Below, one piece after another: positions 1 to 5,462 of a stretch of 5,462 nucleotides of DNA. The DNA is taken from assembly GCA_947071365.1 (NCBI GenBank), contig CAMTFT010000152.1, positions 1-5,462 on the forward strand, written 5' to 3'. Origin of the DNA: an uncultured bacterium. Lineage in GTDB: Bacteria > Bacillota > Clostridia > Lachnospirales > Lachnospiraceae. Positions within the stretch are counted from its first letter, which is position 1. Every line of letters starts with the position of its first letter. The notes below the pieces were generated by a model, which did not search any database, had not been told where the DNA came from, and saw only the letters and a list, made by a program, of their open reading frames with translations. Both the position numbers and the translations under genes were made by a program.

Positions 1-44
1 CACCTATTAAGTCGTCGGCAGCGTCAGATGTGTATAAGAGACAG
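1..44 (+). other. Illumina Nextera Read 1 (P5-side) adapter with i5 index; not biological
   Basis: Bases 26-44 are the 19-base Tn5 mosaic end, AGATGTGTATAAGAGACAG. Bases 12-25 are the Nextera P5-side adapter TCGTCGGCAGCGTC. Bases 4-11 (CTATTAAG) sit exactly where the i5 index belongs, and 1-3 (CAC) match the end of the P5 primer. From memory this index is the Nextera XT v2 barcode S518. The insert begins at 45. No biological meaning should be read into this stretch; the in-frame stop it places upstream of livM (35-37) is an artefact. Confidence 0.98.
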
Positions 45-1072
45 GTAATATCATAACGTACGGCATCGTGATCGCAGCATTTATCCTGGTACAGATCCTG
101 GAGAGCACCGGAAATCTTTCCAGCCTTCTGAAGGGGCTTCTTGTGCCGCTGTGCGTATATGTGATCCTGGCGGTTTCGCTGAATCTTGTAGTAGGTATTT
201 CAGGGGAGCTGAGCCTTGGTCATGCAGGGTTTATGTGTGTCGGCGCTTTTGCCAGCGCGTTCTTTTCAAAGGCTACGGCGACTACGATCGCATCGAATGG
301 CATCCGCTTTTTCATCGCGATCCTGATCGGCGCTGTGGTAGCAGGGATATTCGGAATTTTGATCGGTATTCCGGTGCTTCGTCTTCGGGGCGATTATCTG
401 GCGATCGTTACGCTGGCTTTCGGAGAGATTATCAAGAATGTTATCAATGTATTTTATGTCGGCATTGACAGCCACGGTGTGCATTTTTCCATGAGGGATC
501 AGTTTTCTCTCGGTATGGAACCGGATGGAACAGTCATTCTGAACGGCCCGCAGGGTATTACCGGTGTGCCGAAATGCTCCACCTTCCTGATTGGCGTTAT
601 CCTGATCCTGATCACGTTGTTTATCGTGCTGAACCTGATCGATTCCAGAGATGGCCGCGCTATTATGTCTATCCGTGACAACAGGATCGCGGCGGAATCC
701 ATCGGTATCAACATTACAAAATATAAGCTGATGGCGTTTACGGTTTCAGCAGCGCTTGCCGGTGTGGCGGGAGCTCTTTATTCCCACAACCTGGCTACGC
801 TTCAGGCATCAAAGTTCAACTTCAACACGTCGATCCTGGCGCTTGTATTCGTGGTACTTGGCGGTATCGGAAATATCCGCGGCTCCATCATCGCGGCGGT
901 AGTGCTTACGGCGCTTCCGGAGCTGCTGCGAGGTCTGGCGGATTACCGTATGCTGATCTATTCAATCGTCCTGATCGCTATGATGCTCTTCAACTGGGCT
1001 CCGAAGGCGCTTGAATGGCGGGAACGATATCTGGGCCGTTTCTTCAAAAAATCTGTGAAGGAGGGCAAGTAA
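45..1072 (+). CDS. livM: Branched-chain amino acid ABC transporter permease LivM, 5'-partial
   Basis: This is one of the two inner-membrane permeases of the LIV (leucine/isoleucine/valine) ABC importer. The frame is open to the insert edge: the first full codon is at 47, giving 341 residues, with no stop before the adapter. The GTG at 68 is therefore an internal Val, not a start. The few missing N-terminal residues lie outside the insert. Numbering from codon 47, the protein is strongly hydrophobic, with membrane segments roughly at 5-20, 30-50, 58-73, 88-110, 118-138, 180-198, 228-246, 266-285 and 310-328. Family motifs are LGHAGFMCVGA (57-67), LRLRGDYLAIVTLAFGE (111-127), a cytoplasmic loop SRDGRAIMSIRDNRIAAESI (200-219) that probably docks the ATPases, and LGGIGNIRGS (271-280). 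It ends one base before livG, so the two are translationally linked. The substrate range (Leu/Ile/Val or other amides) cannot be told from the permease alone. Confidence 0.93.
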
Positions 1073-1073
1073 G

Positions 1074-1835
1074 ATGGCAGTAATGTTGGAAGTAAAAAAT
1101 CTTGGCATCTCCTTCGGTGGTCTGCGGGCGGTAAACGCCTTTGACCTGACGATCGAGAAGGGCGCGCTTTACGGTCTGATCGGGCCGAACGGCGCGGGCA
1201 AAACGACGGTATTCAACCTGTTGACCGGTGTATATAAGCCCAGTGAGGGCAGCGTTGTGCTGGACGGGCAGGACATCACAGGAAAGCCTACCATTGAGAT
1301 AAACAAGGCAGGCGTGGCGAGAACTTTTCAGAACATCCGTCTTTTTAAGGAAATGTCCGTGCTGGACAATGTAAAGGCAGGGCTGCACAACCACCATAAG
1401 TATTCGACGCTTTCCGGAATTTTCCGCACTCCTGCATTCCGCAGAGTTGAAAAGGAAATGGATGAGAGGGCTATGGAGCTTCTGAAGGTATTTGAGCTGG
1501 ACGGCGAGGCGGATTATCTGGCTTCGAATCTTCCGTATGGAAAGCAGCGTAAGCTGGAGATCGCCAGAGCGCTTGCCACAGACCCGAAGCTGCTTCTTCT
1601 GGATGAGCCGGCGGCCGGCATGAATCCCAACGAGACGAAGGAGCTGATGAATACGATCCATTTCGTCCGTGACAATTTTGACATGACGATTTTGCTGATT
1701 GAGCATGATATGAAACTTGTATCCGGTATTTGTGAAGAACTGACCGTACTGAACTTCGGTGAGGTACTGTGTCAGGGCAAGACTGCCACGGTTCTCTCAA
1801 ATCCGCAGGTTATTACGGCATATCTTGGGGAATAG
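1074..1835 (+). CDS. livG: Branched-chain amino acid ABC transporter ATP-binding protein LivG
   Basis: This 253-residue cytoplasmic ATPase is one of the two nucleotide-binding subunits that power the LIV importer. Visible motifs are Walker [10 protein letters not shown] (37-45), Q-loop Gln86 in [10 protein letters not shown], a signature [15 protein letters not shown] (153-167), Walker B LLLLDEP (173-179) with catalytic Glu178, and switch His211 in LLIEHDM. The signature departs from LSGGQ, but LSYGxQR-like forms are normal for LivG, so this is not a defect. The C-terminus YLGE is typical. Start: ATG at 1074 is preceded by AAGGAGGG at 1058-1065, eight bases upstream; the later ATG at 1083 is spaced less well. 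It lies one base after the livM stop and 13 bases before livF, within a polycistronic livMGF arrangement. Length matches the family. Confidence 0.96.
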   Translation: MAVMLEVKNLGISFGGLRAVNAFDLTIEKGALYGLIGPNGAGKTTVFNLLTGVYKPSEGSVVLDGQDITGKPTIEINKAGVARTFQNIRLFKEMSVLDNVKAGLHNHHKYSTLSGIFRTPAFRRVEKEMDERAMELLKVFELDGEADYLASNLPYGKQRKLEIARALATDPKLLLLDEPAAGMNPNETKELMNTIHFVRDNFDMTILLIEHDMKLVSGICEELTVLNFGEVLCQGKTATVLSNPQVITAYLGE

Positions 1836-1848
1836 GGGGAAGAGAACG

Positions 1849-2559
1849 ATGGCAATGCTTGAGGTAAAAGACCTGGAAGTATATTATGGTATGATTCAGG
1901 CAATCAAAGGGATCTCCTTCGAGGTAAACGAGGGCGAGATCGTTTCACTGATCGGAGCCAACGGCGCAGGAAAAACGACCATTTTGCACACGATTACCGG
2001 CCTTCTTTCTCCGAAGAAGGGCAGCGTGCTGTTCGAGGGAACGGATATCACAAAGGTTCCCGCACATAAGATCGTCAGCCTTGGCATGGCGCATGTGCCG
2101 GAGGGACGGCGTGTGTTTGCTCAGATGTCTGTTTACCAGAATCTGAAAATGGGCGCATATACAAGAAAGGACAAAGACGAGCTGGAAAAGACGCTGGCGA
2201 CCGTATATAAGCGTTTCCCGCGTCTGGAAGAGCGTAAGAACCAGCTTGCTGGTACGCTTTCCGGCGGTGAGCAGCAGATGCTGGCCATGGGCCGGGCGCT
2301 GATGTCACACCCGAGGATCATCCTGATGGATGAGCCCTCCATGGGTCTTTCTCCGATCCTGGTCAATGAGATTTTTGATATTATCCAGAGCGTCAGCGCC
2401 AGTGGAACGACGGTGCTTCTGGTAGAGCAGAACGCAAAGAAGGCGCTCTCTATCGCGGACCGCGCGTACGTACTGGAAACAGGAAATATCGTAAAGTCAG
2501 GGGATGCACATGAGCTGATGGATGACGATTCTATTAAGAAAGCGTATCTTGGAGAGTAA
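1849..2559 (+). CDS. livF: Branched-chain amino acid ABC transporter ATP-binding protein LivF
   Basis: This is the second ATPase subunit of the LIV importer, 236 residues, which pairs with LivG under the LivH/LivM permeases. Motifs are Walker A GANGAGKTT (36-44), VPEGRRVF (83-90) at the Q-loop position, canonical signature LSGGEQQ (137-143) and Walker B IILMDEP (157-163) with Glu162. LLVEQNA (190-196) has Gln194 where most ABC ATPases have the switch His. The PEGR and VEQNA variants are the usual LivF hallmarks that separate it from LivG. Start: the frame stays open back to 1759 inside livG, but ATG 1849 has a purine-rich AGGGGGAAG (about 1834-1842) upstream and gives the normal LivF N-terminus MAMLEVKDLEVYYG, so the longer version is rejected. 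It is the last gene of the operon; a terminator follows about 70 bases downstream. Confidence 0.96.
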   Translation: MAMLEVKDLEVYYGMIQAIKGISFEVNEGEIVSLIGANGAGKTTILHTITGLLSPKKGSVLFEGTDITKVPAHKIVSLGMAHVPEGRRVFAQMSVYQNLKMGAYTRKDKDELEKTLATVYKRFPRLEERKNQLAGTLSGGEQQMLAMGRALMSHPRIILMDEPSMGLSPILVNEIFDIIQSVSASGTTVLLVEQNAKKALSIADRAYVLETGNIVKSGDAHELMDDDSIKKAYLGE

Positions 2560-2626
2560 GCTGTGGTGTGTGTTGGCTGATACAATGATGCTTCGAAAGA
2601 AGTAGTTGGAAAAAAATAGGATAAGT

Positions 2627-2660
2627 ACATCCGGCGTCCTCTGGGGCTGCCGGATGTTTT
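2627..2660 (+). terminator. Rho-independent terminator of the liv operon
   Basis: Perfect 9-base arms ACATCCGGC (2627-2635) and GCCGGATGT (2649-2657) enclose a 13-base loop, and the T at 2657 starts a run of four T. An A-run lies upstream (about 2610-2616). The T-tract is short, so termination may be partial. A small CTTC-GAAA-GAAG hairpin at 2591-2602 lies between livF and this structure. The position, 68 bases after the livF stop, fits the end of livMGF transcription. Confidence 0.78.
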
Positions 2661-2680
2661 GCTGCAATGAAATTTTGGTC

Positions 2681-2710
2681 TTGTATATGTGAGCCTCGAT
2701 ATGGTATGAT
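2681..2710 (+). promoter_or_regulatory. Putative sigma-A promoter for the kinase-like/SGNH unit
   Basis: The -10 TATGAT at 2705-2710 has an extended-10 TG at 2702-2703. A weak -35, TTGTAT at 2681-2686, lies 18 bases upstream. Transcription would start near 2717, leaving a leader of about 87 bases before ATG 2804. That leader can fold through CAGCC (2738-2742) with GGCTG (2764-2768), plus an inner CC/GG pair, a modest hairpin of unknown relevance. The site lies just after the liv terminator, where a new promoter is expected. The -35 matches only 3 of 6 consensus bases. Confidence 0.5.
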
Positions 2711-2803
2711 AGATAATAATAGAGCAGGTATGCGCTGCAGCCCCGGGCATGATGAGCTCTGGCGGCTGAAGAAATATATCGAAAAGAAACCGGGGGTGTT
2801 TTT

Positions 2804-3445
2804 ATGGAGAATATTACAATTACGATTGCGAGACATTTCGGCAGCGGCGGAAAGACGATCGGTCAGATGCTGGCTAAGGATCTGGGAATCAACTGTTACG
2901 AAAAACAGATCATTAAGATGGCATCCGACGACAGTGGAATCAACGAGGCGCTTTTCAATCAGGCAGACGAGAAACTGAAGCGCACACCGTTGTTTTTCGG
3001 CAAGTCGAAGGGTGAATATAAAGGAAAGCTGATCTCACCGGGCAGTGAGGAGTTCGTCAGCGACCACAATCTTTTCAATTATCAGGCGAAAATCATACGG
3101 GAGTTGTCAGAGCGCGAATCCTGTGTTATCATTGGACGTGCAGCGGATTACGTTCTGAGAGACAAGACGAATGTGATCAGCGTTTTTGTACACGCTTCGA
3201 AGGAATACTGCGTCCGTCAGGCAATCGAGCGCAGGGCCTATACAGGGAAAGATGTCGAGAAGTTTGTCGAGAGAACGGACAAGTACCGCAGCGATTTTTA
3301 CCGCTATTACACGGGACAGGAATGGACGGATGCGAGAAATTATGATCTGTGTCTGAACAGTGAGCGGCTTGGATTTGAGGGAACAATGGAAGCGATCGAA
3401 GCGTATATCAAAGTGCGTTTCGGCAAACTTCCGAATGAACAGTAA
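2804..3445 (+). CDS. Cytidylate kinase-like family protein (Cytidylate_kin2 type)
   Basis: This 213-residue soluble protein has the P-loop kinase fold of the cytidylate kinase-like group common in Clostridia. The N-terminus ITIARHFGSGGKTIGQMLAK (5-24) holds the nucleotide-binding loop GSGGKTIG (13-20). It is followed by LGINCYEKQIIK (27-38), the core strand CVIIGRAADYVLRD (107-120) and a C-terminal lid-like region with RRAYTGKDVEKFVERTDKYR (143-162). The last typical block is YYTGQEWTDARNYDLCLNS (168-186), a strong marker of this family. Classical Cmk phosphorylates CMP/dCMP, but this subgroup is distinct from housekeeping Cmk and its substrate is not established, so I give no gene symbol. 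Start: ATG 2804 follows GGGGGTG at 2792-2798 with five bases between. It has its own probable promoter and is followed after 31 bases by the SGNH gene, with no terminator between them, so the two are probably co-transcribed. Confidence 0.88.
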   Translation: MENITITIARHFGSGGKTIGQMLAKDLGINCYEKQIIKMASDDSGINEALFNQADEKLKRTPLFFGKSKGEYKGKLISPGSEEFVSDHNLFNYQAKIIRELSERESCVIIGRAADYVLRDKTNVISVFVHASKEYCVRQAIERRAYTGKDVEKFVERTDKYRSDFYRYYTGQEWTDARNYDLCLNSERLGFEGTMEAIEAYIKVRFGKLPNEQ

Positions 3446-3476
3446 AAAGATTACAGGGGACAAAGGAAGGGTAAAG

Positions 3477-4418
3477 ATGAATTACGGAAAAAGGGCAAAG
3501 CGCAGGATCCGCGTGGGATTATTTATGGTGCTGTTGCTTGGTGCATTAAGTTTTTGTACATTTTCTTCATGTGCGGCGAAGTCGTCGAAAAAGATTGCGC
3601 TGAACAAGACGTGTGTCAGCACAACAAAGGGCAGGAGCGTGCAGCTTAAGCTTCTGAACGCAAAAGGAAATGCAACGTGGAAGACGAATAAAAAGTCGGT
3701 GGCTACTGTTTCGAAGAGCGGCAAGGTTACGGGGGTATCGAAGGGGACATGTAAGATTACAGCGAAGTATAAGGGAAAGACGTATCGCTGTACGGTAAAG
3801 GTATACAATACAACAAAGGCTTATCTGCCGAAGACGCTGAAGAAGGTGTATTCGACATCGAAGTATCAGGACAGGATCTTACTGGCCGGCAGCTCGTCGG
3901 TAGAATACTGGAGCACTGCCGCATCAGCGTTTGCGCCGTGGAAGACGCTCAATATGGGTATTGCCGGCACGAAGGTAACGAATTGGGAGAAGCTGTACAA
4001 GAGTCTGATCGTACCGTATGATCCCAAAGCTGTGGTGCTGTATGCAGGCAGCAACGATATTGGTGACGGTATATGCGAAGCCACAGGAGCAGAGACAGCG
4101 GCCGAGACTCGCAGGCTTATTCAGAAAATACAGAAGAGTCTGCCGGATACACCGATCTTTTACGTATCGATCTGCCCAAGCTTGAAACGGGACGAGGCAT
4201 GGAGAGATATACGTATCTGCAACAAAAAAATGAAGGCGTACTGTGCAGGAAAGAAAAATGTGTACTATATTGATGTGGCATCATATTTTTGGGAGGATGG
4301 AAAACTGAATCCGGCGCTTTACAGCAGTGACAGGCTTCACTTAAGTAAAAAGGGGTACAAAATCTGGAATTCTGTGATAGGCCCAAGGGTGAAGCGTATA
4401 TTAAAAGCAAGAAAGTAA
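3477..4418 (+). CDS. Exported Big_2 (Ig-like) plus SGNH/GDSL-type esterase
   Basis: A 313-residue exported protein. Residues 1-34 form a signal peptide: basic MNYGKRAKRR, a hydrophobic core about 11-28, then FSSCAAKSS. Cleavage after Ala33 is plausible. FSSC ending at Cys32 resembles a lipobox but has Phe at -3, so lipid anchoring is possible, not certain. Residues about 38-110 are a bacterial Ig-like group 2 domain, with WKTNKKSVATVSKSGKVTGV (68-87) and GTCKITAKYKGKTYRCTVKV (90-109). Residues about 131-310 are an SGNH hydrolase: block I is GSSS (138-141) with Ser140 as likely nucleophile, block II NMGIAG (159-164), block III GSND (191-194), block V DRLH with Asp285 and His288. All catalytic blocks are present, so it is probably an active carbohydrate or lipid O-esterase at the cell surface; the substrate is unknown. 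Start: the frame runs back to 3360, but ATG 3477 has AGGAAGG at 3464-3470 and gives a proper signal peptide. A strong terminator follows. Confidence 0.88.
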   Translation: MNYGKRAKRRIRVGLFMVLLLGALSFCTFSSCAAKSSKKIALNKTCVSTTKGRSVQLKLLNAKGNATWKTNKKSVATVSKSGKVTGVSKGTCKITAKYKGKTYRCTVKVYNTTKAYLPKTLKKVYSTSKYQDRILLAGSSSVEYWSTAASAFAPWKTLNMGIAGTKVTNWEKLYKSLIVPYDPKAVVLYAGSNDIGDGICEATGAETAAETRRLIQKIQKSLPDTPIFYVSICPSLKRDEAWRDIRICNKKMKAYCAGKKNVYYIDVASYFWEDGKLNPALYSSDRLHLSKKGYKIWNSVIGPRVKRILKARK

Positions 4419-4426
4419 TTTTTAAG

Positions 4427-4457
4427 TCAGGAGCCAGCAGTGGCTCCTGATTTTTTT
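4427..4457 (+). terminator. Strong rho-independent terminator after the SGNH gene
   Basis: Perfect 10-base arms TCAGGAGCCA (4427-4436) and TGGCTCCTGA (4441-4450) enclose a GCAG loop and are followed by seven T (4451-4457). It begins eight bases after the stop codon at 4416-4418 and separates this unit from the promoter that follows. Confidence 0.95.
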
Positions 4458-4469
4458 CAAAACAAATAG

Positions 4470-4498
4470 TTGACAATTTACAAATAATGAGATACCAT
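4470..4498 (+). promoter_or_regulatory. Sigma-A-type promoter for the acidic hypothetical gene
   Basis: A perfect consensus -35 TTGACA at 4470-4475 lies 17 bases from TACCAT at 4493-4498, which matches 4 of 6 bases of the -10 consensus. It sits in an AT-rich stretch directly after a strong terminator and just before a gene. The predicted start near 4505 would leave only about 14 bases before the ATG at 4519, or about 38 before the ATG at 4543, which bears on the start choice of the next gene. Confidence 0.72.
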
Positions 4499-4518
4499 TT
4501 AAATGGATGTGAGATGTA

Positions 4519-4959
4519 ATGCGGAGGATGAGTGCAATATGTATGCAGGATAATAAAGTTTGGAAAAGAGTAAATTTGTCAAAAAAGTCACTTTCATCAT
4601 CAGGAAGCGGATATCTGATTGCGCGGGATATGCAGACGGAAGAGGCGCAGAAGGAGCTTTTATATGAGCTGCTCGGCCCTGTTTTTTTCGGACGTAAGGA
4701 GGCGGAGAATGAAGATGAGCTTGCCGACCTTTTTGTTCAGCAGTACGGAATAGATGTGCACGGCGATTTTTGTGAGGGCGACGACCATTATGAGGATTAT
4801 ATGGAAGCACAGCAGGCAATAGCGGAGGGGCTTGCCGTTTATGGGGGCAGGATTGATTTTGACGAAAATTCACTGGCGGAGCTTGCAGAAGAGCTTTGGA
4901 GCAGCATGGAGCAGAAGAAGGGCGGATTTCGCCGGATCAATACGCTTCTGGAAGAGTGA
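4519..4959 (+). CDS. Hypothetical acidic protein, family not recognised
   Basis: This 146-residue protein is not one I recognise. It has no signal peptide or membrane segment, so it is probably cytoplasmic. The first 37 residues are basic and Ser-rich (KKSLSSSGSG, 22-31). The rest is strongly acidic, with an Asp/Glu-rich centre (EAENEDELADLF, 61-72; EGDDHYEDY, 86-94) and mostly helical-looking sequence ending ELAEELWSSMEQKKGGFRRI (121-140). No catalytic or metal motif is evident. The start is uncertain. ATG 4519 has GGATGTGA (4505-4512), a 7 of 8 match to GGAGGTGA, six bases upstream, but that lies at the very start of the predicted transcript. In-frame ATGs at 4528, 4543 (GGAGGA at 4523-4528, rather far) and 4630 are alternatives. 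Its coding status is supported by the promoter, the open frame and its isolation between a terminator and a repeat block. No T-tailed terminator is seen after it. Confidence 0.68.
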   Translation: MRRMSAICMQDNKVWKRVNLSKKSLSSSGSGYLIARDMQTEEAQKELLYELLGPVFFGRKEAENEDELADLFVQQYGIDVHGDFCEGDDHYEDYMEAQQAIAEGLAVYGGRIDFDENSLAELAEELWSSMEQKKGGFRRINTLLEE

Positions 4960-4992
4960 TATTTGCCCCTCGCAGCAGGTTCTCGTATCACT

Positions 4993-5096
4993 TCGGTCGT
5001 AGCGGAACGCGAGGTTTCGCTCTCGGCTCGGCCGTTGCAGAACGAGTGGTCTCGCCTCCCGGCTCGGTCGTTGCTAAACGAGTGCCACTGGCACTC
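4993..5096. repeat. Three-unit 35-36 bp tandem repeat with self-complementary tails
   Basis: Units begin at 4993, 5028 and 5064. Their 17-base heads are TCGGTCGTAGCGGAACG, TCGGCCGTTGCAGAACG and TCGGTCGTTGCTAAACG, each pair matching at 14 of 17 positions. Every tail can form a hairpin although the sequences differ: GCGA/TCGC (5009-5012, 5017-5020), CGAG/CTCG (5043-5046, 5051-5054) and GAGTGCCA/TGGCACTC (5080-5087, 5089-5096). GC-rich linkers 5021-5027 and 5056-5063 join the units. A degenerate earlier unit may lie at about 4972-4992. The block is clearly richer in GC than its flanks. Overlapping reading frames on both strands here are low-complexity by-products of the repeat. Function is unknown; it resembles REP/MITE-like intergenic elements in general form only. 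Confidence 0.82.
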
Positions 5097-5133
5097 AGCA
5101 ACACTGGCATTCAGCAACGCTGGCACTCGGCAC
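5086..5133. repeat. Three-copy 16 bp tandem repeat
   Basis: Copies are CACTGGCACTCAGCAA (5086-5101), CACTGGCATTCAGCAA (5102-5117) and CGCTGGCACTCGGCAC (5118-5133). The first two differ at one base; the third differs from the first at three (positions 2, 12 and 16). The array overlaps the 3' hairpin arm of the preceding 35 bp repeat, and AGCAAC at 5097-5102 can also pair with GTTGCT at 5070-5075. It appears to have grown out of that arm. Confidence 0.85.
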
Positions 5134-5146
5134 CGCCAAATCACAG

Positions 5147-5193
5147 GACACAGGTGTCAAAATTTATACAGATTTTGCATACAGTGATATAAA
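5147..5193 (+). promoter_or_regulatory. Possible promoter and upstream palindrome before the S8 peptidase gene
   Basis: TATACA at 5165-5170 (4 of 6 for -35) lies 17 bases from TATAAA at 5188-5193 (5 of 6 for -10), with an extended-10 TG at 5185-5186. Just upstream is a 12-base palindrome, GACACAGGTGTC (5147-5158), which could be an operator or chance. The predicted start near 5200 leaves a very short leader with the ribosome site at its 5' end, which lowers confidence. Confidence 0.4.
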
Positions 5194-5215
5194 GAGATCA
5201 GGAAATGGTATCGGT

Positions 5216-5417
5216 ATGGATGATCAGAAAATCGAGAACCTGCTGAATCTTGCGCTGGATGCATCTTCACAGGAACGGGAGAAATCCTCCACTCTGGAGA
5301 CGGGATACGATGAAGAAAATGATACGTGGGAGGTGATTGTCCGTTTCAGCGGCAGTCTGGAAGATTTTACATATGATACGTGGCAGGTAGTGGAGTTATC
5401 CGGTGGATATGCCATTG
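5216..5417 (+). CDS. S8-family (subtilisin-like) serine peptidase, N-terminal prodomain only, 3'-partial
   Basis: Only the first 67 codons are inside the insert before the right adapter. The start MDDQKIENLLNLALDAS, then REKSSTLETGYDEENDTWEV (21-40), IVRFSGSLED (41-50) and VVELSGGYAI (58-67), looks like the N-terminal pro-region of the Csp-like S8 peptidases common in Lachnospiraceae and Clostridium. That pro-region usually precedes a subtilisin catalytic domain with an Asp/His/Ser triad. None of the triad is within the window, so the call rests on remembered resemblance of the pro-region. Start: ATG 5216 follows AGGAA at 5200-5204 with 11 bases between; no other in-frame ATG lies nearby. From 5418 on, the frame runs into adapter sequence and must not be translated. 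It is a separate unit from the upstream hypothetical gene, with the repeat block between them. Confidence 0.62.
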
Positions 5418-5462
5418 CTGTCTCTTATACACATCTCCGAGCCCACGAGACGGAGCTACATC
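5418..5462 (+). other. Illumina Nextera Read 2 (P7-side) adapter with i7 index; not biological
   Basis: Bases 5418-5436 are the reverse complement of the Tn5 mosaic end, CTGTCTCTTATACACATCT. They are followed by CCGAGCCCACGAGAC (5437-5451), an eight-base i7 index GGAGCTAC (5452-5459; from memory Nextera XT v2 N718) and ATC, the start of the P7 sequence. The insert ends at 5417. Confidence 0.98.

Noticed and set aside
26..44. Transposon end (Tn5 mosaic end) as a natural mobile element
   Set aside because: It is joined to commercial adapter and index sequence and has a mirrored copy at the other end, so it comes from library preparation.
1530..1574. Degenerate ABC signature in LivG (LPYGKQRK) as a sign of an inactive ATPase
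   Set aside because: LSYGxQR-like signatures are normal in LivG, and Walker A, Walker B and the switch His are intact.
1759..1848. Thirty-codon N-terminal extension of livF inside livG
   Set aside because: It overlaps the end of livG, has no ribosome site, and the family N-terminus begins at ATG 1849 with a good one.
2418..2438. Missing switch His in LivF (VEQNA)
   Set aside because: Gln at this position is the usual LivF state.
2667..2978. Open frame overlapping the start of the kinase-like gene in another frame
   Set aside because: It covers the promoter and leader, then runs out of frame through a well-supported gene; the product is unlike any family and no ribosome site is seen.
3360..3476. 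Longer start for the SGNH protein inside the kinase-like gene
   Set aside because: It would bury the signal peptide; ATG 3477 has a well-spaced AGGAAGG and gives a normal export signal.
4993..5133. CRISPR array
   Set aside because: Units are contiguous and degenerate at 35-36 and 16 bp, with no unique 30-base spacers and no cas genes.
4839..5192. Overlapping open frames on both strands across the repeat block
   Set aside because: They arise from GC-rich tandem repeat with few stops, have Arg/Ser/His-rich low-complexity products, and lack ribosome sites.
5224..5415. Minus-strand open frame opposite the S8 peptidase start
   Set aside because: Antisense shadow of the plus-strand gene, which has a recognisable family N-terminus; there is no ribosome site for the minus frame.

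Overview
The window is one library molecule. Bases 1-44 and 5418-5462 are Illumina Nextera (Tn5) adapter and index sequence. The biological insert is 45-5417 and cuts through a gene at each end. The gene content points to a gut-type Firmicute, most likely Lachnospiraceae (class Clostridia): moderate GC, strong AGGAGG-type ribosome binding sites, a Clostridia-style LIV transporter, a cytidylate kinase-like protein of the Cytidylate_kin2 type, a Big_2/SGNH surface protein, and an N-terminus typical of the clostridial S8 subtilase family. The assignment rests on protein character from memory, not on a marker gene.

Layout: 45-2559 holds the end of a branched-chain amino acid ABC transporter operon. 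It comprises livM (start missing), livG and livF, packed with gaps of 1 and 13 bases and closed by a hairpin terminator at 2627-2660. The binding protein and livH would be expected upstream, outside the window. A likely promoter near 2681-2710 then drives a two-gene unit: a cytidylate kinase-like protein (2804-3445) and, 31 bases later, an exported Ig-like/SGNH esterase (3477-4418). This unit ends in a textbook terminator at 4427-4457. A consensus -35 follows at once and leads into an acidic protein I do not recognise (4519-4959).

The stretch 4960-5215 has no believable gene. It contains a GC-rich, structured repeat block: three 35-36 bp units, each ending in a self-complementary arm of different sequence, running into three 16 bp tandem units. 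After it comes a possible promoter and the first 67 codons of an S8-family peptidase (5216-5417), cut by the right adapter.

Functionally these are separate units: amino acid uptake, a cytosolic kinase-like protein next to an exported esterase, an unknown protein, and a protease. The least ordinary biological signal is the repeat block at 4993-5133. No defence system, CRISPR array, rRNA or tRNA was seen, and I found no clear sign of a wholly new system.
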